Origin: Bacillus haynesii
GTDB taxonomy: Bacteria; Bacillota; Bacilli; Bacillales; Bacillaceae
Reading direction: 5' to 3'
Assembly: GCF_001969855.1 (NCBI RefSeq)
Contig: NZ_MRBL01000020.1
Location: forward strand, 62,001-126,000
Length of the DNA: 64,000 nt
A program made the position numbers and the translations under genes. Shown piece by piece: positions 1-7,827 of the stretch (positions within the stretch are counted from its first letter, which is position 1; each line of letters starts with the position of its first letter). Under the pieces are notes generated by a model that was given only the letters and a program-made list of their open reading frames with translations, was not told the DNA's origin and searched no databases.

Positions 1-695
1 ATGTTGTTATTGTCGCGAACGACACTGCCTCTGATCGTGAAACCGTCAATGTTTCCGTTCAGCACAACCGCTTCACTCGCTCCGAGTGTCAGCTTTTCAA
101 CCGTATTGTCCTCGATCTTAATGTCTTTCATGCTGCCGGATCCATAGACGGCAATTCCGTGGGCATTGCCATCATCCGCTGTTGTTTTTATATCGCGGAC
201 GTGATTATTCTTAATGGTGATATGGCTGCTGGAGCCTGACACATAAATTCCCATGGCGGTTGCTTCTTCCGATGAAACGGAAAGATCTTGAATTGTCAGG
301 CCGCTGATTGTGATGTATTGTTGATTGTGAATATGAATGAGCGGTGTTTCATATTCCGCGTCCTTAACAGATTCTCCGCTGATGACGACTTTTTCATTTT
401 CGTAGTTTTGAAACGTGATAGGTTTTTCAGCCGACCCGCTCTCTTTTACATCAATTGTTTCATGATACGTGCCTTCCCGAATCATGACAGTTGTGCCGGG
501 GACAGCTTTTTTTGCTGCATGTCCCAGAGTTCGGAACGGTTTTTCTTTCGTTCCTTCATTTTGATCATTTCCATTTGGGGCAACATACAAGCTGTTAGCC
601 GGTTCTGCTTCTTTTGCTCCGGTCTTATCGTCATTAAAAGCGATGATAACAGAAACTAAAATACACGCTGATAAAATAAAATACCATATTCTCAT
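1..695 (-). CDS. Right-handed beta-helix protein, pectate-lyase-like (3' part beyond window)
   Basis: The reading frame is open from an ATG at 695 to the window edge, giving 231 residues with the C-terminus missing. Residues 1-20 are a hydrophobic, signal-anchor-like segment (MRIWYFILSACILVSVIIAF). The next part has the N-terminal signature of secreted beta-helix proteins such as PL9 pectate lyases: SLYVAPNGNDQNEGT, PFRTLGHAAKKAVPGTTV, IREGTYHE. It then runs into degenerate 20-25 residue rungs rich in I/V and N (ITIKNNHVRDI, IKIEDNTVEKL). Role inferred: extracellular polysaccharide binding or lysis. Catalytic residues would lie outside the window, so lyase activity is not shown. The RBS is weak (AAAGAG). 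Confidence 0.75.
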   Translation of the reverse strand, partial: MRIWYFILSACILVSVIIAFNDDKTGAKEAEPANSLYVAPNGNDQNEGTKEKPFRTLGHAAKKAVPGTTVMIREGTYHETIDVKESGSAEKPITFQNYENEKVVISGESVKDAEYETPLIHIHNQQYITISGLTIQDLSVSSEEATAMGIYVSGSSSHITIKNNHVRDIKTTADDGNAHGIAVYGSGSMKDIKIEDNTVEKLTLGASEAVVLNGNIDGFTIRGSVVRDNNN

Positions 696-786
696 ACTCA
701 GCACTCTTTTCTATTGAAAATGGATAACTAACTCAATTATAGAATATCCATTTATGGAAAACCATCGCAAACACTCGAAAGCATTT

Positions 787-822
787 AAAAAAGGCATCCC
801 CTATGATTCCAGGGTTGCCTCT
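787..822 (-). terminator. Intrinsic terminator of brnQ
   Basis: Read on the minus strand, GGCAACCCT pairs with AGGGGATGCC across a short loop and is followed by TTTTTT. It lies about 25 bp past the brnQ stop codon. Confidence 0.75.
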
Positions 823-845
823 ATGTTTATGAGTTAATTCAGCTT

Positions 846-2180
846 TTACGCGTACCTTGTATGATTTTTCGTCCGCAGTCTATGAATGAGATAGCCGCCT
901 ATTCCTCCTAAAATCGAAGGAAGCACCCAGCCTAATCCGATGTCATACATCGGGAGAAACTGATTGAAAAAATGATTAATAGCTGCAATTTTTAGTCCGG
1001 CAGCATTCAGGCCGTCAAACAGACTGATGATAAAGGTCAATATCAGACTGCCTTGATACACTTCCCTCTTCCCTTTAAATAGGGGATGTAAAAATGTTAA
1101 GAATATTAAAGAAATCGCAATGGGATACAAAGTTGTTAAAACCGGCATTGAAACGTTAATCAGCTGTGTTAATCCTATATTTGCTACAAGGGTGCTGAAC
1201 ATTGATAAGATGACAGCGATCTTTTTATAGGAGATGTTTGGAAACAAGCCGTGGAAAAATGAAGAGCATGCTGTGATGAGTCCCACACTTGTTGTCAGAC
1301 ATGCTACCGTAATCATTAAGCCCAAAAAAACGGAACCATATGGTCCGAAATAATAGGATGAAACCTTTGCCAAAACCTCGGCTCCATTTTCTAAAAGACC
1401 CAGTTTTTCAACGCTGGAAGCCCCCATATATGAAAGTGCTGAATAGATCAGAGCCAAGAGCGCCGCTGCAATCGCCGTTGATTTTGCACAAACGATCATG
1501 AGCTGTTTTTTGGAGACCGCTCCCTTCTCTTTCATGGCGTTCACAATGATGATTCCAAATACAAAAGCGACAAGGGCATCAAGTGTAAAGTAACCTTCTT
1601 TGAACCCTTTAAAAAATACGTGTGATGCATATCCTTCAGACGGAGCTTGAAAGCTTCCAATTGGGTGAATAATAGCCGTAACAACGAGCAATCCGATAAA
1701 TGTTAATTTAATAGGAGTTAGAAATTTTCCGATTACATCGATAATTTTAGTTGGATTCAGGGACAGCAAGCATGCCACTGTGAAAAATAATACGGTAAAT
1801 ATGATTAAGGCAACAGGGGCCGCATCATTTGATAAAAAAGGTTTAACCCCTATTTCAAACGACACATTGCCGGATCTGGGAATCGCGAAAAAAGGGCCGA
1901 TTGCTAAATAGAGAACCGTTGTAAATACAATGCCGAACAACGGATGCACACGACTGGCCAGAGACTGCAAGTCATTTTTTCCTGAAAAAACGAATGCCGT
2001 AATGGCGAGCAATGGCAATCCGACTCCGGTCACCAAGAATCCTGCATTGGCTGTCCATACATTCTCTCCGGCCATCTGACCAAGCATAGGCGGGAAAATG
2101 AGATTTCCTGCACCGAAAAATAATGCAAATAGCATTAATCCTATGATTAGGATAAATGAAAAAGGAATTTTTTTTGCCAT
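846..2180 (-). CDS. brnQ: Branched-chain amino acid transporter BrnQ/BraB (LIVCS family)
   Basis: A 444-aa, highly hydrophobic protein with about 12 predicted membrane segments. The N-terminal signature, FFGAGNLIFPPMLGQMAG (about residues 21-38), is typical of the LIVCS Na+/H+-coupled Leu/Ile/Val carriers. A later ATVACLTTSVGLI-like stretch and the length also fit the family (430-450 aa). The ATG follows GGAGGACTCATC. It is monocistronic, with a terminator at 787-822 and a CodY-like box upstream at 2270-2284. Its substrates feed the valine and leucine degradation operons also found in this window. BrnQ versus BraB paralogue naming cannot be settled here. Confidence 0.9.
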   Translation of the reverse strand: MAKKIPFSFILIIGLMLFALFFGAGNLIFPPMLGQMAGENVWTANAGFLVTGVGLPLLAITAFVFSGKNDLQSLASRVHPLFGIVFTTVLYLAIGPFFAIPRSGNVSFEIGVKPFLSNDAAPVALIIFTVLFFTVACLLSLNPTKIIDVIGKFLTPIKLTFIGLLVVTAIIHPIGSFQAPSEGYASHVFFKGFKEGYFTLDALVAFVFGIIIVNAMKEKGAVSKKQLMIVCAKSTAIAAALLALIYSALSYMGASSVEKLGLLENGAEVLAKVSSYYFGPYGSVFLGLMITVACLTTSVGLITACSSFFHGLFPNISYKKIAVILSMFSTLVANIGLTQLINVSMPVLTTLYPIAISLIFLTFLHPLFKGKREVYQGSLILTFIISLFDGLNAAGLKIAAINHFFNQFLPMYDIGLGWVLPSILGGIGGYLIHRLRTKNHTRYA

Positions 2181-2269
2181 GATGAGTCCTCCGATTCGGG
2201 TTAAGCTATTAGTGCGTTTTTAGTAGTCAGCAGTGTAGTACGATAAAAATTTTCAAAATAAATGTCCTG

Positions 2270-2284
2270 AATTATCAGTAAATA
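2270..2284. promoter_or_regulatory. Candidate CodY box upstream of brnQ
   Basis: AATTATCAGTAAATA matches the CodY consensus AATTTTCWGAAAATT at 12 of 15 positions. A second, poorer match (AATTTTCAAAATAAA, 4 mismatches) lies about 20 bp closer to the gene. CodY control of BCAA transporters is known in Bacillus; here it is inferred. Confidence 0.4.
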
Positions 2285-2446
2285 TTAAATAAAAGTACTA
2301 TCCTACTATAGTAGCTGTTACTCGTATTGTCAAAGGTTAAGTCTGTATATAATTACGGCATGCTCTTTCTTTGAAATTGATTTACAAGTTTGTTACAACA
2401 TGTAAAAATAATAATGGAAAGCAAATTCACTTTGGGAGGTTGTGAA

Positions 2447-2533
2447 ATGCCATTAGGACCTGCAATCATTTCGGTATTAATAGTATTCGGCATCGTATAT
2501 GTCATTATGAGAGCGGTAAGGAAATCTAATTGA
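2447..2533 (+). CDS. 28-aa single-span membrane peptide, unknown
   Basis: ATG to TGA encodes MPLGPAIISVLIVFGIVYVI followed by MRAVRKSN: one hydrophobic helix (residues 5-21) and a basic tail, the N-out/C-in pattern of bacterial microproteins. GGGAGG is 7-8 nt upstream of the ATG, an optimal distance. The frame is followed by 150 bp without a gene, and on the opposite strand by the adhA remnant. It is too short for most gene callers. I recognise no family. A regulatory membrane microprotein or a type I-like toxin are both possible; the RBS and the hydrophobic/basic pattern are the only evidence that it is real. Confidence 0.5.
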   Translation: MPLGPAIISVLIVFGIVYVIMRAVRKSN

Positions 2534-2689
2534 TGGCAGGACGCCTCGGCCCCGATCCCTTGTTGCATAAGCTGCATTCAATCCCCGTTCGGCACTCTGC
2601 TCTGTACTGAACAAGGAGATATATAGAATGGTATCTCATTCGCTCGGCTGAAATTGCCGGGTCATGCGGGGCAAAAGCTAAGAAAAGAG

Positions 2690-2712
2690 ACCAGTCAAAT
2701 GGAATGACTGGC
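2690..2712 (-). terminator. Terminator after adhA remnant
   Basis: CCAGTCA and TGACTGG form a 7-bp perfect stem with a 7-nt loop. On the minus strand it is followed by TCTCTTTTCTT. It lies 22 bp past the adhA stop codon. Confidence 0.6.
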
Positions 2713-2733
2713 CTATCTGGTATTAAATATGAT

Positions 2734-3396
2734 TTACAAAGTAGAGACATCAATCACGAATCGATAACGCACATCGCTTGTAAGGACGCGCTCATACGCT
2801 TCATCTACTTGGTCAGCTCCGATGACCTCAATTTGCGGAGCTATGCCGTGCTCAGCAGCGAAATCAAGCATCTCTTGTGTCTCCCGTATGCCGCCGACAA
2901 GTGAACCTGCAATGCTGCGGCGGCCCATGATTAAGGAAAACACACTGTACTGATCCCGTTCAGCCGGTGCGCCGACGTTAACAAGTGTTCCATCTACGCG
3001 AAGAAGCGATAAATATGCATCAACGTCCAGATTGGCAGACACCGTGTTTAAAATAAGGTCAAAACGGCCGGCCAGTTTAGTGAATACGGCAGGATCACTA
3101 GTTGCATAGTAATGGTCTGCGCCAAAACGCAAGGCTTCTTCCTGTTTATTCAAAGAGCGGCTCAAGACCGTTACTTCTGCTCCCATGGCATGCGCGAATT
3201 GGATGGCGACGTGGCCGAGTCCCCCCATTCCCACAACGGCAACTTTCTTGCCGGGGCCTGCGTTCCAATGCTTCAAAGGAGAGTACGTGGTGATGCCTGC
3301 ACACAAGAGCGGGCTTGCAACATCCAAGTTCAGGCTGTCCGGAATGCGGACAACGAAATCTTCTTTAACCACTCGGAAGTCACCTTCTTCAAATTC
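2734..3396 (-). pseudogene. adhA: 5'-truncated zinc alcohol dehydrogenase (adhA-like)
   Basis: About 212 residues from [20 protein letters not shown] to the stop match the C-terminal 60% of the MDR alcohol dehydrogenase AdhA/YahK family, which is usually about 350 aa. The Rossmann motif [15 protein letters not shown] is intact. The N-terminal catalytic zinc domain (GHE and the CxxC structural-zinc loop) is absent. In frame, the reading reaches a stop at 3397-3399 only eight codons upstream. No AdhA-like sequence is visible in any frame from 3400 to 3560, so this is a deletion or recombination break, not a single frameshift. A GTG at 3372 lacks a clear RBS. It is probably non-functional. Confidence 0.8.
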
Positions 3397-3640
3397 TCAT
3401 TTTCTAATAATGGTTTCTGGGAGACGCCGATCCTCACGAAAGTGGTGTTAGACTCCTACTATTTTACCTGCCAATCCGCCTTCCCTGCCCTCCGGTTCGC
3501 CCCTGCCTGTTGGTCTTTGACAGGCATTAATTCGAACAGACCAAAAACGTGATGCAAGACACTTTTTTAGCATGAATTTGATGAATCTCAAAACAGGTTA
3601 TAGATGTTAGTCTGATATGTAATATTTTTCAAGTTAACCC
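3397..3640. other. Unassigned sequence between adhA remnant and secreted-protein gene
   Basis: No supported gene is visible. On the minus strand the first 180 bp contain short open stretches, for example a frame with [15 protein letters not shown], broken by stops. These may be scraps of another gene joined to the adhA fragment. Confidence 0.3.
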
Positions 3641-3668
3641 TTGATTTTGAATTTATTAGTGTTATCCT
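3641..3668 (+). promoter_or_regulatory. SigmaA-type promoter for 3701 gene
   Basis: TTGATT (-35), a 16-bp spacer and TATCCT (-10) preceded by TGT, giving an extended -10 element. It is 33 bp upstream of the GTG start. Confidence 0.45.
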
Positions 3669-3700
3669 GGTAATGATTCATAAAACAAAGGAGTGGTTTT

Positions 3701-4498
3701 GTGTTTAAAAAAAGTGTTGCTATGTTCTTAGGTGTCGTGCTGATTTTTTCAATGATTCCTTACGCATCAGCAGTAGAGGGGAAAGACAAATATGTTGTGG
3801 CAAAGGAAGTAATATTGAAAACTCAAGAAGATTTCATACAATCTATGAAAAAACTATCTCCTAAAAACGATGATGAAGCAGATGAATTTTCCACTCAATA
3901 CTTCAAAGATAATCCGGTAAACGAAGAACACTTGATAAATTTTTATAAAAAAGAAAAAACTGTGCTCCCTAATGCAACCTCCGGTGATACAATAGATATT
4001 GACAACTACATACTGAGTAATATTGATGAGGGAAACTTCAGTGAGCATGATTTAGGAAATGGCATAAAACTTGTCCTTACTGATTCTCCAACCTATTTTA
4101 TTACTTCAGTGAGCGAAACCCCAATTGTTGAAAACAAGTTTCAGGTCAAGGCGAGGACAAAAGAACATAAGCTAGTTTACAGAGCAAAAAACATGTTTGG
4201 AATAGAATTGTTTAAGGTTCATAATGCCGCATATTTCACGTATGGCGGCAAATCTCCAAGAGCACATCAGACTTCTGCATATTATAAACGAGGGACAACA
4301 TCGTTGTGGAGAGTTGAAAACTGGAAAAAAGGAACCAGAAGTGTTCCAGGCAATAAAGCGCAAGCCTATGCCGAAGGAAATTTTTTTACAGGATTCGCAT
4401 TCAAGGGCTTTGATATTATTATGCAGGAATGGCATATCACAAACACAATCACTTGTAATAACAAAGGAAAAGTTGAAAGAAGCGGGAGGGTGAAATAG
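3701..4498 (+). CDS. Secreted protein of unknown function, possible toxin of a two-gene cassette
   Basis: 265 aa, starting at GTG behind AAAGGAG. Residues 1-25 are a classical Sec signal peptide (KK, a hydrophobic core, then YASA|V). Residues 26-150 are acidic and helical, like a propeptide. The C-terminal roughly 100 residues are beta-rich and basic, with SAYYKRGTTSLWRVENWKKG and EWHITNTITCNNKG, ending in a basic tail. The single Cys of the mature form is in TITCNN. It is followed 2 bp later by a two-span membrane protein whose RBS lies inside this gene's 3' end, so the two are translationally coupled. I recognise no named family. A bacteriocin-like or toxin role with the neighbour as immunity protein is inference from architecture only. 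Confidence 0.7.
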   Translation: MFKKSVAMFLGVVLIFSMIPYASAVEGKDKYVVAKEVILKTQEDFIQSMKKLSPKNDDEADEFSTQYFKDNPVNEEHLINFYKKEKTVLPNATSGDTIDIDNYILSNIDEGNFSEHDLGNGIKLVLTDSPTYFITSVSETPIVENKFQVKARTKEHKLVYRAKNMFGIELFKVHNAAYFTYGGKSPRAHQTSAYYKRGTTSLWRVENWKKGTRSVPGNKAQAYAEGNFFTGFAFKGFDIIMQEWHITNTITCNNKGKVERSGRVK

Positions 4499-4500
4499 TT

Positions 4501-4731
4501 TTGTTCAAGTCTAAGATTTTTGTTTGGGTGAGTAGTATAATCACAGGATTCCTTGCTCTCGTTCACTTGTGGAATATAGCTGTAATACCAGAACAAACAG
4601 CTATGGGGTATGTAAGTGTTATAACAGCAATCCTTGTAGTGAGCGCATTATATGGCATCGTAACAGGGGCAATTGCCTATTGGATATTTAACATAATCAA
4701 GTTTCTTTCAAAAAAATTCACTCATGATTAA
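4501..4731 (+). CDS. 76-aa two-span membrane protein, possible immunity partner
   Basis: Starts at TTG; the RBS GGGAGG at about 4484-4489 lies inside the end of the upstream gene. It has two hydrophobic segments, residues 5-25 (IFVWVSSIITGFLALVHLW) and 35-65 (VSVITAILVVSALYGIVTGA), and a basic C-terminus (KFLSKKFTHD). This gives a hairpin topology with both ends inside. It shares the promoter and terminator of the secreted-protein gene. Small hydrophobic proteins directly behind secreted-peptide genes are often immunity proteins, but no homology is recognised. Confidence 0.7.
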   Translation: MFKSKIFVWVSSIITGFLALVHLWNIAVIPEQTAMGYVSVITAILVVSALYGIVTGAIAYWIFNIIKFLSKKFTHD

Positions 4732-4772
4732 AGGGATGCAGACTAAAAAGTTTGCAGCCAAATAAAACAGAG

Positions 4773-4812
4773 AAAAAGCCGTCACCAGTCTACGCTGGAA
4801 ACGGCTTTTTTT
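4773..4812. terminator. Bidirectional terminator
   Basis: AAAAGCCGT and ACGGCTTTT stem around an 18-nt loop. T-runs follow on both strands. It serves 4501-4731 (+) and 4856-5956 (-). Confidence 0.8.
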
Positions 4813-4855
4813 AGATTTGCAAAGGGAGTGCCTTGCATACGGATAAACGACCTGC

Positions 4856-5956
4856 TTACATATCCCACCAAAAGGACTCGGGAAGCGAGTATTGTCCGTT
4901 TAACAGAACCGTTGCGCCAATCACTGGAGCGATCATGTTGGCGTCTTTTTTCTCGGCCTCTTTCAATGCGCGTTCAATCGGCTCTTTCCAGCCGTGGTAT
5001 GCGAGGGTAAAGGCCCCCCAATGAATCAACATCATATTCTTTCCTTTTACATCTTTGTGGGCCTGTACAGATTGTTCAGGTGTCATATGAATCCCGGACC
5101 AGCGTCTGTCATATTGACCGCCCTCCATTAATGTAAGATCAAAAGGGCCGTATTTTTTGCCGATTTCCTTAAAGTGTTTATCATATCCCCCGTCACCGCT
5201 CGTATAAAAACGCGTATGTTTTCCGAGGATGACCCAGCCGCCCCACAGGGTCGTATTTCGATTCAACATTCCTCTTCCCGAAAAGTGTTTCGACGGTGTC
5301 AAGGCTATCGTCAAACCTTGAAACTCCGTTTCATCCCACCAATTGAGTTCGGTGATTTTTTCTTTTTCAACTCCCCACCGAATCAAGTGTGCGCTGACTC
5401 CGTAAGGAACGAAGAAATGACCGGCCTTTTCCTTCAGCTTTAAGATGGATGGATAATCTAAGTGATCATAATGGTCATGTGTAATCAAGACGGCGTCAAT
5501 CGGCGGCATATCATTGACCATGTGCAGGATGTCTTCGCTGTAGCGTCTGCTTCCGATAAATGATACGGGTGAAGCAATTGGACCCAGCATAGGGTCTACG
5601 AGTATTTTTTTGCGATCGATGCTCAATAAAAAAGCGGAATGTCCAAACCACGTTAAGCTGTCTTCGTTACTTTTAACGATGTTCCAATCAATCTCAGAAA
5701 CAGGAATTTGTCCGGAAGGGTTGCGTTCCTTACCGCCGGAAACAGCGTCTCTCATCATCGAGAAAACCCCCGAAATTCCGCCCATATCCATCTTTGCCGG
5801 AGCTTGATTGACAAATTTGCCATCGGTATAATTGTCAAAGCTTTGATACAGCTTTTTTTGTTCTTTGCTTGGATTGCCCCCAAACACGGGGTGTAAATTG
5901 ATGAACAATAAAGCAGCGGCACATACTACGATGATGAAAATGAATAAAAACATCAT
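4856..5956 (-). CDS. Membrane-anchored metallo-beta-lactamase-fold hydrolase (NAPE-PLD-like)
   Basis: 366 aa. Residues 1-22 are a hydrophobic anchor. The MBL metal motif THDHYDHLD is at about residues 160-168, further ligands include the SGDGGYDKHF and LIHWGAF regions, and DPMLGPIASP is the usual UlaG/NAPE-PLD-like sequence after the first strands. The family hydrolyses phosphodiester or ester bonds; the substrate is unknown. The start is odd. A good RBS (AGGAAGG) precedes ATG followed by six A residues, and that frame stops after four codons. The long frame begins 11 nt later at ATGATG without its own RBS. Seven A residues would fuse the two (MKKIMMFLF...), so a one-base A-tract difference at 5959-5964 is likely. 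Confidence 0.85.
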   Translation of the reverse strand: MMFLFIFIIVVCAAALLFINLHPVFGGNPSKEQKKLYQSFDNYTDGKFVNQAPAKMDMGGISGVFSMMRDAVSGGKERNPSGQIPVSEIDWNIVKSNEDSLTWFGHSAFLLSIDRKKILVDPMLGPIASPVSFIGSRRYSEDILHMVNDMPPIDAVLITHDHYDHLDYPSILKLKEKAGHFFVPYGVSAHLIRWGVEKEKITELNWWDETEFQGLTIALTPSKHFSGRGMLNRNTTLWGGWVILGKHTRFYTSGDGGYDKHFKEIGKKYGPFDLTLMEGGQYDRRWSGIHMTPEQSVQAHKDVKGKNMMLIHWGAFTLAYHGWKEPIERALKEAEKKDANMIAPVIGATVLLNGQYSLPESFWWDM

Positions 5957-6109
5957 GATTTTTTCATTGTTCCTTCCTTTTGAGGATGATCTCTTGCTTT
6001 TCTTATTCTACCGATTATACCTGCATCATCGCCAGTGTAACGTTGCTGGATATGGTTAATACCATCGTAGCTCAACACAACGTGCAACCAAACAATGAAT
6101 AAAAATGTA

Positions 6110-6137
6110 AAGAACCCTCCGAATTTGAAGAGTTCTT
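6110..6137 (-). terminator. Probable terminator of 6228 gene
   Basis: AAGAACCCT and AGAGTTCTT form a 9-bp stem with one mismatch. On the minus strand it is followed by TACATTTTTATT. Confidence 0.5.
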
Positions 6138-6227
6138 AAAATGCGTGCCGTGTAAAACGGCTATTGTGTGATCCGCTTAAATGCTCAGCCGGCGATCTCC
6201 GGAGCACCGCCAAACCTTATGCAGTAA

Positions 6228-6635
6228 TTATTTGATTTGCACCAATAAAAATGTGTATTTGGTGCCCTCCGGCTTGTTTTTCCAATAAATCGTTACCTCC
6301 GCATCTCCCTTTTGGCGTCCTTCGTAGTCTACCGAGTTCATGTTCGGATTAGGATATGCATGAAGAATAAAGGGATCATCGACCGCAACCTCTAAATCGT
6401 CGTCCGAAAATTCAATTTGCGGACCTCCATTTATACTGCCGCAATAAAAATGTGCACGGCCGGAACCGCCAATGCCAACAGTTTCGTCGTATACGGTGAG
6501 GATGTGAGTTGAGCATTCGCTTGGTTTAATGGTACCAACTGATGCAGCATTTACAGAGATGGCATGAAAGGACGAAATCGTCGCGAGGGCAATGGCAAGG
6601 GACAAGAAATACTTGCTTAATTTTCCGATGTTCAT
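6228..6635 (-). CDS. Small secreted protein, unknown
   Basis: The start is set at 6635, with GGAGG 8 nt upstream; a longer in-frame extension has no RBS. It gives 135 aa. Residues 1-30 are a Sec signal peptide (KLSKYFLSLAIALATISSFHAISVNA). The mature protein is about 105 aa, acidic, with an IEFSDDDLEVAVDDP stretch and a KGDAEVTIYWKNKPEGTKYTF end that suggest a small beta-sandwich of bacterial Ig-like type. Two Cys residues (SECST and FYCGS) could form a disulphide. No family is recognised. It stands alone between terminators. Confidence 0.75.
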   Translation of the reverse strand: MNIGKLSKYFLSLAIALATISSFHAISVNAASVGTIKPSECSTHILTVYDETVGIGGSGRAHFYCGSINGGPQIEFSDDDLEVAVDDPFILHAYPNPNMNSVDYEGRQKGDAEVTIYWKNKPEGTKYTFLLVQIK

Positions 6636-6718
6636 GTTGTCAGCCTCCAACCAAATATTGTTAGTATGCATATTCTCCAGATAGAAATATATACCTCTTT
6701 CATAAGACGCTTACAAAA

Positions 6719-6744
6719 AAAGAGCTGACGTTAATGGTCAGCTC
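6719..6744 (-). terminator. Terminator of valine-catabolism operon
   Basis: GAGCTGAC and GTCAGCTC stem with a 7-nt loop. On the minus strand it is followed by TTTTTTT. It lies just past the last gene of the operon. Confidence 0.85.
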
Positions 6745-6750
6745 CCGCTT

Positions 6751-7812
6751 TTAAAACCGGACAGATTCAGAGGGTTGGAAAAACCGGTCCACCGCTTCAT
6801 CCGTTACATCTGAAACGTGCCGATACTTGTAGTTCGGTGATTGATCACGGTCGATCAGGACGGAGCGGACGCCTTCGAAGAAATCATTGTGCTTCAAAAA
6901 GTTCTTTGCCAGCACCAGATCCGTGGCAAAGCATTCTTCCATTGTTTTATGACGTCCGTCCGCCAGCTGTTTCAATGTGATTTTCAATGAAAATGGCGAT
7001 TTGGAAAGTATCGTTTTTTTCGCATTCGAGCTAAAGGTGCTTTCCTCGCTTTCGAGTGATCGAAGGATATCTTCCAGCTTATCATACTTAAAATGATGGT
7101 CAATCGCTTGCTGATCACGGGCGAGCGTGCTCTCCTGGGAGGGTTCGGTTTTCGATTCGCTGATCAGCTGATCGAGCTTTTCTTCAACGTTTGCCAGGCG
7201 CCAATCTGTTTGTTCCACTGTTTGGATCAATCGTTCTAAAGCGCCGCTCTCCATGTAGGCGTCTGCCCCATTGATATACAGCACGTCGGCTGCATGGATG
7301 ACAGACGCTGTTAATCCAAGATACCGCCCTAAGCGGCCTGGGGCTTTGTTTAAAAAATAGGCTGCGCCGACATCCGGAAAGAAACCGATATTCATTTCGG
7401 GCATCGCCCATTTTGTTCTCTCCGTGACGATCCGGTGGCTGGCTCCGTATGTCAGGCCGACGCCTCCCCCCATAACGATCCCGTCCAAGCAGGCGATGAT
7501 CGGTTTCGGAAATTGATAGACTGCCATATCGACTTTGTACTCCGTTTCAAAAAAGCGCTCGGCATCTTGCAGGGCCTGTTTTGACGAACGGGCTTCATAG
7601 AGTGCCTTAATATCCCCTCCGGCACACAGTCCTTTTGGTCCTGCACCTTTGATGACCACAACAGAAACGTTTTGATCCGTCTCCCACTCGTTTAACTTTT
7701 CACCAATCAGACGGACCATGTCGTATGTGAGTGAGTTGAGCGCTTTCGGACGGTTCAGAACAATCGCTGCGGCGCCGTTTTGATTGACGGAAAACAGCAC
7801 GTCATCGGACAT
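6751..7812 (-). CDS. 3-hydroxyisobutyryl-CoA hydrolase
   Basis: 353 aa, crotonase fold. LCAGGDIKALYE (oxyanion loop), DGIVMGGGVGLTYGASHRIVTE and MPEMNIGFFPDVGAAYFL are hallmarks of HIBCH enzymes, and the length is that of the hydrolase subfamily, not of hydratases (about 260 aa). It hydrolyses 3-hydroxyisobutyryl-CoA to 3-hydroxyisobutyrate plus CoA, releasing a substrate for MmsB encoded upstream in the same operon. The ATG follows AAAGGAG and lies 15 bp after the preceding stop. It is the last gene of the operon; a terminator follows. Confidence 0.9.
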   Translation of the reverse strand: MSDDVLFSVNQNGAAAIVLNRPKALNSLTYDMVRLIGEKLNEWETDQNVSVVVIKGAGPKGLCAGGDIKALYEARSSKQALQDAERFFETEYKVDMAVYQFPKPIIACLDGIVMGGGVGLTYGASHRIVTERTKWAMPEMNIGFFPDVGAAYFLNKAPGRLGRYLGLTASVIHAADVLYINGADAYMESGALERLIQTVEQTDWRLANVEEKLDQLISESKTEPSQESTLARDQQAIDHHFKYDKLEDILRSLESEESTFSSNAKKTILSKSPFSLKITLKQLADGRHKTMEECFATDLVLAKNFLKHNDFFEGVRSVLIDRDQSPNYKYRHVSDVTDEAVDRFFQPSESVRF

Positions 7813-7827
7813 GTTGATCCACTCCTT

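Noticed and set aside
288-659. Plus-strand ORF of 123 codons
   Set aside because: It lies antisense to the beta-helix gene, which has a clear signal-anchor start and family motifs. The plus frame has low-complexity Phe/Ser content and no RBS.
2181-2446. T-box leader in front of brnQ
   Set aside because: The region is short and shows no Stem I, T-box sequence or terminator/antiterminator pair.
3112-3552. Plus-strand ORF of 146 codons across the adhA break
   Set aside because: Its first half is antisense to the conserved AdhA Rossmann domain and the product shows no family features or RBS.
3701-4498. Assignment of the secreted protein to the lactococcin 972 family
   Set aside because: The spacing of Tyr, Gly and Trp in the C-terminal domain is only loosely similar, and the protein is far longer than lactococcin 972 precursors. 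Not enough to name a family.
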